This document shows, one piece after another, positions 58,776 to 64,000 of a stretch of 64,000 nt of DNA; within the stretch, counting starts at the first letter, position 1; every line of letters starts with the position of its first letter. The position numbers and the translations under genes were made by a program. The DNA comes from CAIMUS01 sp963708455 (lineage in GTDB: Bacteria > Pseudomonadota > Gammaproteobacteria > Competibacterales > Competibacteraceae). The DNA lies in assembly GCA_963708455.1 (NCBI GenBank), contig CAVPSQ010000010.1:1674001-1738000 (forward strand). Reading direction: 5' to 3'. Under the pieces are notes generated by a model. That model saw only the letters and a program-made list of their open reading frames with translations, was not told the DNA's origin and did not search any database.

Positions 58776-60226
58776 TCACGCCCGCCGTGGCGCCATTGCG
58801 GCCAGGCGACGGCGCATGACCTTGCCGTTGGCGGTCCGGGGCAGGCTGGAAGTGAAAATGATTTCCCGTGGACATTTGTACGCCGCCAGATGGCGATGGG
58901 CGTAACTTAATAACGGCTCGGCGTCGGCTTCGTCCGCATCCCTGGGCACCACGAAGGCGGCGATGACCTTGACATCCTCGCGCACCGCCAGTTCGGTCAC
59001 CGCCACTTCCGCCACCGCCGGGTGGTGGCTGAGGCACTGCTCCACCTCCAGCGGCGAGACCCGGTAGCCCATGGCGTTCATCATGTCGTCGTTGCGGCCG
59101 TGATAGGTCATATAGCCGGCAGCGTCGAAACTGGCCAGATCGCCGCCCGTGAACCAGTCGCCGCGATACACCAGTTCCTCCTCCTCAGGACGATTCCAAT
59201 AACCCAGCATCAAGCCCGGGTCGCTGCGATGCACCGCCAGCAGGCCGATGGCGCCGGCCGGCAGTGGCTCTTCGCCACCCTCGACCGGCAGGACCGCGAC
59301 ACAACGACCCGGCTGCGGTTTGCCCGGACTGCCGGCTTGGACGGGCGTTTCGGGGGAAGACGATACGTAAGTGGAGCATTCGCTCATGCCCAGGGCTTCG
59401 TACAGTTCCTTACCTACGGCCTCCCGCCAGGCGGACAGCAGCGCCGGGCTGAGCGCTTCGCCCGCGGTCAGTCCGTGCCGCAGGCTGGACAGATCACAGC
59501 CACCGAGGTCGCAGTATTTGAGTAGCTGCCGGTACAGACCCGGCACAGTGGCGAACAGCGTCGCCTTGAAGCGTTGCAACAGGCGCGGCCAGACGGCGAC
59601 CTCGCGGGGACCGTTGTACAGCACCGCCGTGGCGCCGTTGGCCCAGGGATCGGTCAGCCCCACGCCCAGGGTATAGGTCCAATTGAAAGCGCCGGCATGC
59701 AACACCACGTCGGCGGGACCTAGGCCGCCATACCAGCCTTGGTACATCGGCCGCCGGCCCAGGCGGCGCGCTGCGCGTGCAGCACCCCCTTGGGCCGGCT
59801 GGTGGTGCCGGAGGTATAGATCAGAAACGCCGGATCGGCGGCGGCGGTAGCGGCATAATCCAGCGGGCTGCACGTGGCCCGCAGCCGGGCGAGGGTCGCA
59901 GGCTCCAGCACGATGACCCCCGGCGGCGGGGCAATGCGCAGCTCTGCCGACACCGCCAGTACGCTGGCGCCGGAATCTTCCAGCAGGAAATCCGCCTCCT
60001 CTTCGGTCAACTGCGCCGACGACGGCAGCGGCACCAGTCCCGCCGCGATGGCGCCGAAAAACAGCAGGGCATACTCGCTGGTATTGCCCATGCGGATCAT
60101 GACCCGCGCGCCGGACGCCAGTCCCAGGCTGCGCAGTCCCGCCGCCACCCGCCGCACCGCATCGTCCAGTTGCCGGTAGGTCCAGCGTTCCACCCCGGCC
60201 TCGGCCGCGTCGGGATCGGAAACCAG
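58776..60226 (-). pseudogene. acyl-CoA ligase (ANL family, benzoate-CoA ligase-like), frameshifted and probably 5'-truncated
   Basis: The N-terminal part (RWTYRQLDDAVRRVAAGLRSLGL to FLIYTSGTTSRPKGVLHAQ, the P-loop) is in one frame and stops at 59720. From about 59760 the next frame continues (MYQGWYGGLGPADVVLHAGAFNWTYTLG, LYEALGMSECSTYVSS, GDWFTGGDLASFDAAGYMTYHGRNDDMM and the final LPRTANGKVMRRRL with its catalytic Lys). Up to some 30 residues of a normal N-terminus are not found; the sequence turns into another gene fragment near 60226. The frameshift lies near 59750-59765. Substrate is probably an aromatic or short acyl acid, from family resemblance. Confidence 0.75.
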
Positions 60227-60234
60227 CCAGCCTG

Positions 60235-60504
60235 GTGTTACTGCTGCGTTTCGGGCTGGTGGTGCTGAACCAGGTCAGCCCGGCGGATTGGGCTGCGGTG
60301 GTCGGCAGCCGGCTGGACGCCCAGGCGGCGCTGACCAGCACGCGGGGCAACATCGCCACCATCGGAATGCTGTTTGTCTTCGTGATCTATCCGTTGGGCT
60401 ACATCGGCTTGCTGCTCAACCGTTTTCTGCGCAACCCCAAGCCGCTGTACAACCTCGGGTTGGAAGCCGGCGACGTGCTCCAGCGCCTGCGCACCCGGGA
60501 GTGA
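60235..60504 (+). pseudogene. C-terminal fragment of a membrane protein
   Basis: 89 residues from a GTG. Contains one clear transmembrane segment (NIATIGMLFVFVIYPLGYIGLLLNRFL) and a charged tail (LGLEAGDVLQRLRTRE). There is no ribosome-binding site and no N-terminal domain; it starts where the divergent ligase gene loses its own 5' end. I do not recognise the family. It is probably the remaining end of a longer gene. Confidence 0.45.
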
Positions 60505-60540
60505 GGCACTTTTACAGTTGAACATGTCAGGGCCGCGAAG

Positions 60541-60629
60541 CCCTCACCCCCAGCCCCTCTCCCAACGCTGGGCGAGGGGAGTAGCAGCCCCCTCTCCACG
60601 AATGTGGGGAGGGGGACAGGGGGTGAGGG
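60541..60629. repeat. 89-bp imperfect palindrome (dispersed intergenic element type)
   Basis: Ends CCCTCACCCCC and GGGGGTGAGGG are perfect 11-bp inverted repeats, and the match continues imperfectly inward for some 15 bases. Inside are further G- and C-runs. Elements with these ends are common between genes in several phyla and are probably mobile. No ORF. Confidence 0.65.
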
Positions 60630-60870
60630 TATTCGACCTTGAGATGTGTCACTCAATCCATGTATTGGGTGGCCACCTGCGCCATGTCGTAGGATTGCAC
60701 GTGGACTGCGGTCCAATTGCACGGGAGCAGCACTTAACCATGCTTTGGAGTTTGGCCTTTCGCCAGATCCAGGAGCTTGATGCTCAGGGAATGGAAGGAG
60801 AGGCCAAACTCCCGAGCCCCCTGCGGGGTGACTTATCCCGCAGATGTGTAGGCAGATGAAAGGAGCTCCG

Positions 60871-61161
60871 ATGCCTGCAAACTTCTTTACCATCGCCTGG
60901 CCACTTGCCTTCACCATCATCCTCCTGGCCGGCATCATCGTGATCCTCGCCGTGGTCACCACTCTGGTCGCCGCTATCACGAGAGCCAGACAGGTCGCCA
61001 ATGGTTTGAAGAGCCAGGCACAGCAGGGAATGGATAGTGTGGACGAGAATGACCACCCATCCAGGAAAGCCTCCCACCGCACGGACGCCTGGGCCGGTCC
61101 AGAGTTCGGGGTGGTGGAGACGTTTACCACGGATGGCGTCCACTTCATCCCCGTTCCCTGA
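60871..61161 (+). CDS. small membrane protein of unknown function
   Basis: 96 residues from the ATG at 60871, chosen for AGGAG six bases upstream. One long hydrophobic segment (FFTIAWPLAFTIILLAGIIVILAVVTTLVAAI) is followed by a polar tail ending in FGVVETFTTDGVHFIPVP. I do not recognise it. It opens the region that leads to the HerA/VirB4-like ATPase and may be a partner of it. Confidence 0.55.
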   Translation: MPANFFTIAWPLAFTIILLAGIIVILAVVTTLVAAITRARQVANGLKSQAQQGMDSVDENDHPSRKASHRTDAWAGPEFGVVETFTTDGVHFIPVP

Positions 61162-61281
61162 CCCGTGAGGGAGCCGGTGTCTACGCCGGCCCCTCACCCT
61201 GCAGGGTTGTCCGCCTTCCTGAGCCCGGGACACACTTCCTGGACTGAGGAAAACGTACAACCAGGCAATAAGGATAGCTTA

Positions 61282-61524
61282 ATGAGCGCATTCTTCATCG
61301 ACCGCTGGATCGAAACCAGCACCACAAAAGTCTCCCAGGCCATCAGCCGGGCGATGCCCCACATCCGGGACACGTTTACGGGTGGTTTATTGCTGACCCC
61401 GGACAACCTGGAAGTGCTGGACAACGGCCTGGTTTACGAAGAAGGCAATACTGAGCGCTTGAAAATCATGTGGTTCAAGGTGCTCGAGCGCGAGGGCGGT
61501 CAGGTATACCCCAGTATCGTGTGA
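61282..61524 (+). CDS. small protein of unknown function
   Basis: 80 residues (MSAFFIDRWIETSTTKVSQA ... FKVLEREGGQVYPSIV). AAGGA lies upstream of the ATG at 61282. No membrane helix and no motif that I recognise. It is followed nine bases later by another small gene, suggesting an operon with the ATPase downstream. Confidence 0.5.
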   Translation: MSAFFIDRWIETSTTKVSQAISRAMPHIRDTFTGGLLLTPDNLEVLDNGLVYEEGNTERLKIMWFKVLEREGGQVYPSIV

Positions 61525-61532
61525 TCTGCCTG

Positions 61533-61847
61533 ATGCAGCTTCGCCTGATCCCGATGGATGTGCGCGCTGACCCGGGTGTACTGGCCCGCATGCGCAGCGT
61601 CTTGCGCGGGTTGTACGGGGCCGAGGTCGAGTTGGTTTACCTGGTGGCAGGGATGTTCCATCCCCGGCGGCTGGGGATCGTCCAGCTCTACGGTGTGGTG
61701 GGCAGGAGCAGCGACCTTGAAGAGGCAGAACAACTGGCGCTCAACAGCGCTGGCTGCCCTGGAGGCCGAGCATGTCGGCGGCTTACCCGCAGATCCGCCT
61801 GGGGGATGTGGATATGGACATGGCCCGTTGGCTGGATGACGCCTTGA
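61533..61847 (+). CDS. small protein of unknown function, 3' end uncertain
   Basis: Up to 104 residues. The first 75 (MQLRLIPMDVRADPGVLARMRSVLRGLYGAEVELVYLVAGMFHP ... EEAEQLALNS) look coding. The rest overlaps the next gene by 76 bases and reads as GC-rich shadow, so a one-base shift near 61745 may hide the true end (ALAALEAEHVGG in the neighbouring frame). No motif recognised. Confidence 0.4.
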   Translation: MQLRLIPMDVRADPGVLARMRSVLRGLYGAEVELVYLVAGMFHPRRLGIVQLYGVVGRSSDLEEAEQLALNSAGCPGGRACRRLTRRSAWGMWIWTWPVGWMTP

Positions 61848-64000
61848 AGCACATGCCGCACTGTCTGCTGGCGGTCGGTCATCCCGACCCCCGCGAGAAC
61901 GCGCGTGGAGGGCTGTCCGAGATCACCCCTTACCTTTCGAAGGGAACTCATGGCCAGGATCAATACACTCTTCAGCAGAACGAGCTGGTGATGCGCGGCA
62001 TGAGCCAGTTGGAAGAGGATTTCCTGTTGCAGGTGCTCCTTTCGCCGGTATCCATGCGCGCCGCCAGCCGCATGCTAGCCGGGCTGGCTGAATACACTTC
62101 TACATGGGCAGCCTGGCAGACTGGTCACCGTTCGTTCAACTTTGGCCTGTCCATCCCACTGCTGCTGTCGGGATCGCTGGCGCGCAGCATTGGCACTGGC
62201 TACACCCAATCCCAGGGGGAGAGCGTCTCGGATGGCGTTTCCAGCTCGGAGAGCGTTGCCCACACCGATGGGCAGGCGCAGGCTCACACCGAAGGCGTAG
62301 CGCATACAAGGGGAAGCTCCGTCACCCACACCGAAGGCATCAGTGTGATCGAGTTCGTACGAGGTCAGCACCGGTAAAAGCCACAGCGTGGCTGAAGGCA
62401 TCAGCCAGAGCCGGGCGATCACTGATGGGGTGATGGAGAGCCACGGGGTCAGCGACGGCGTCAACTCTTTCAGCTCGCTCAGCGCCGGCATCAACGGCTC
62501 GCTGGGCGTACCGGCGGTCGCCAGCGTGGGTCGCAGCGTGAGCGGGACGGTGGGCGGCGGTAGCTCGCATTCGCAATCCCACACCCAGGGGACGTCGCAC
62601 TCGGTTACGGAGACGGAGGGCAGCATCGCGCGTCGAGACGAATGGGATTTCCACCGGAGAGTCCGTCGGGCTGAGCATCGCCCGCTCGGAGAGCAAGTCG
62701 GTGGGCAGCATGGTCTCGGATACGCAGATGTCATCCGATTCGGAGACCAAATCCCAGTCCGACACGACCGGCTCGTCTCAAGGGAAATCGCATGTCGACT
62801 CCCTCTCCAAAGGGAGCGCTGTCGCCAGGGGCATCAGCCAGGGCTTCTCGGATGGGATCGCCATCGGGCTGGCGCCCTCAGCCAGCCTGGGGGAGGCCAA
62901 CCAGTGGCAGTTCGATCCCGCCATCCTGCTCACCAGCCATCCTGAGAAAACAGCAGGAAATCCTGAACACGATCACGCTCGAAGGCGGCTTCTACACGGA
63001 CGTGTACGCCCTGGCGCGCTCCGAGCGCGGCCGGCAGGCTCTGCTGACGCTCATCCCCGAAGCCTTTCACGGCGTGGAGGATGTGGTCATGGGCGTGCAG
63101 ACCCGCACGCTGACCCCTGAAGAAGACGACTACCTGCGCCTGCATGCCAAGGCGATGGTGCCATCCACGCGCGAGATCCGCATCCCGGAGGCCATGACCG
63201 CTTACGCCGACTCGACCCTGCTGACCATGCTGCAGGCCTCGGCCTACATGACGCCCGGGCTCTTCGAAGAAGGCCTGGCACGCACCGTCCAGGAGGCCAT
63301 CCCGCCCTTTGCCTTCGATCCCCGATCTGCGAGGGCGACGTCCCTTTGGCGCGGTTGTACTCCACCGAACGCGGAGCCCTGACCGAAACCCTGCTGCGCC
63401 TGACGCCGGAGCGCCACTTCCACACGGCCTTCGTCGGCCGACACCGGCTTCGGCAAATCGGTGGCAGCCGAGAGGCTGGCCTATGAGACCACCCTGCACT
63501 GGCACTACCGGACGATCGTGCTGGATTTCGGGCAGGGCTGGCGCAAGGCGCTGAACTGGCCGGGCATGCCCGGGCGGGTGGACATCCGCCAGCTGCATCC
63601 CGGCGGCGTGCGCCCGCTGCGCTGGAACCCGCTGCAGATCCCCAAACGTGTGGACCCGTCCCGCTACCGCACGCTGGTGTGCGAGCTGTTCGCCAACGCC
63701 GGGCGGATGGGTCCGCGCCAGCTGGGCTTCATGCGCGACCGGCTGACCTGGCTGTACCAGCTCACGGCGTGCTGCCGGTGGAAGAAGACTCGCGCGTGCT
63801 GGAGGAGACCTGGAAGTGAAAATCGTGCTGACCCAGACGAAAGTCGATCTCAGTCCATGTGGAGAAGGTGCGCAGTAGACGAGACCGAAGAGGAGGTCAT
63901 CAACGCCTCCCGGCGAGAGAAAGGCTGCCGAGCGCAGCGCGACCACGCTCGACGCGCCTTGATGCACCTGGCACCCTTCGAACGCCAGGCGCTGGTCGTG
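61772..64000 (+). pseudogene. HerA/VirB4-like ATPase with Ser/Gly-rich linker, many frameshifts, runs off the window
   Basis: GGAGG lies six bases before the ATG. Followed across frames, the product has an N-terminal domain (YPQIRLGDVDMDMARWLDD, LVMRGMSQLEEDFLLQVLLSPVS), a linker at about 62210-62890 dominated by alternating Ser, His, Thr and Gly (SQGESVSDGVSSSES), a second domain (LNTITLEGGFYTDVYALARSERGRQALLTLIPEAFHG) and an ATPase with Walker A GDTGFGKSVAAERL near 63440. RTIVLDFGQGWRKALNWP and RPLRWNPLQIP resemble HerA/TraC/VirB4 ATPases of conjugation or DNA-pumping machines. At least five single-base shifts occur (near 62350, 62620, 62940, 63330, 63435 and 63765). Degeneration or poor sequence are both possible. 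Confidence 0.6.

Noticed and set aside
58760..60362. The minus-strand frame 58776-60362 as one intact gene
   Set aside because: Its first 200 residues are Arg/Gly-rich and unlike ANL enzymes; the true N-terminal domain is in another frame.

Overview
The window reads as a chromosomal segment of a gammaproteobacterium, with GC-rich housekeeping DNA interrupted by accessory islands. The evidence is gene order and family: mreB-mreC-mreD-mrdA-rodA-mltB-rlpA-dacA/C-dat-ybeD-lipB-lipA on the minus strand, gatCAB and mpl on the plus strand, ccoNOQP-ccoG for a cbb3 oxidase, and pilB-pilC-pilD-coaE-zapD. A purple-sulfur or Competibacter-like lineage would fit, but I cannot place it from sequence alone.

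Layout. 1-1.1 kb: remains of an IS630-type transposase. 1.4-5.4 kb: a tightly coupled four-gene unit (SRPBCC protein, GH3-type acyl-adenylating enzyme, methyltransferase, radical SAM protein) that looks like an undescribed small-molecule pathway. 5.5-6.1 kb: broken vapBC remnants with a 100-bp palindromic element. 6.5-15.1 kb: a type I-B-like CRISPR-Cas operon in the order cas8b-cas7-cas5-cas3-cas6-cas1-cas2-cas4. 15.2-19.06 kb: its array of 52 identical 37-bp repeats and 51 spacers. 19.2-22.3 kb: an insertion nest in which an IS200-type element cuts a vapC gene and an IS4-type element sits inside the IS200 left-end hairpin, followed by a short tyrosine recombinase. 22.5-36.1 kb: a membrane protein gene and the elongasome / peptidoglycan / lipoate gene train. 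36.2-41.5 kb: gatCAB, a membrane protein and mpl. 41.5-48.5 kb: a LysR regulator, a 35-residue single-TM ORF and the cbb3 oxidase cluster. 48.9-53.3 kb: an ABC exporter with an NTP_transf_5-type protein, a GalT/HIT-like protein and tRNA-Ser(CGA). 53.5-58.8 kb: type IV pilus assembly genes, coaE and zapD. 58.8-60.5 kb: an acyl-CoA ligase gene meeting a 5'-truncated membrane-protein fragment head to head. 60.5-64 kb: a different-looking region with small unknown genes and a HerA/VirB4-like ATPase containing a Ser/Gly/His/Thr-rich linker.

How the parts work together. The 36.1-23.5 kb train builds and remodels the lateral wall (MreBCD scaffold, PBP2-RodA synthase, MltB, RlpA, PBP5/6), makes D-amino acids and attaches lipoate. 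Mpl recycles murein peptides. GatCAB makes Gln-tRNA(Gln)/Asn-tRNA(Asn) by transamidation. The cco cluster supports microaerobic respiration.

A caution applies throughout. At least eight genes carry single-base frameshifts, among them gatB (normally essential where GatCAB is used), rlpA, lysR, cas3 and the acyl-CoA ligase. The last ATPase has at least five. Their number and spread point to indel errors in the underlying sequence rather than eight independent pseudogenes, so broken genes are described here with both possibilities in view.
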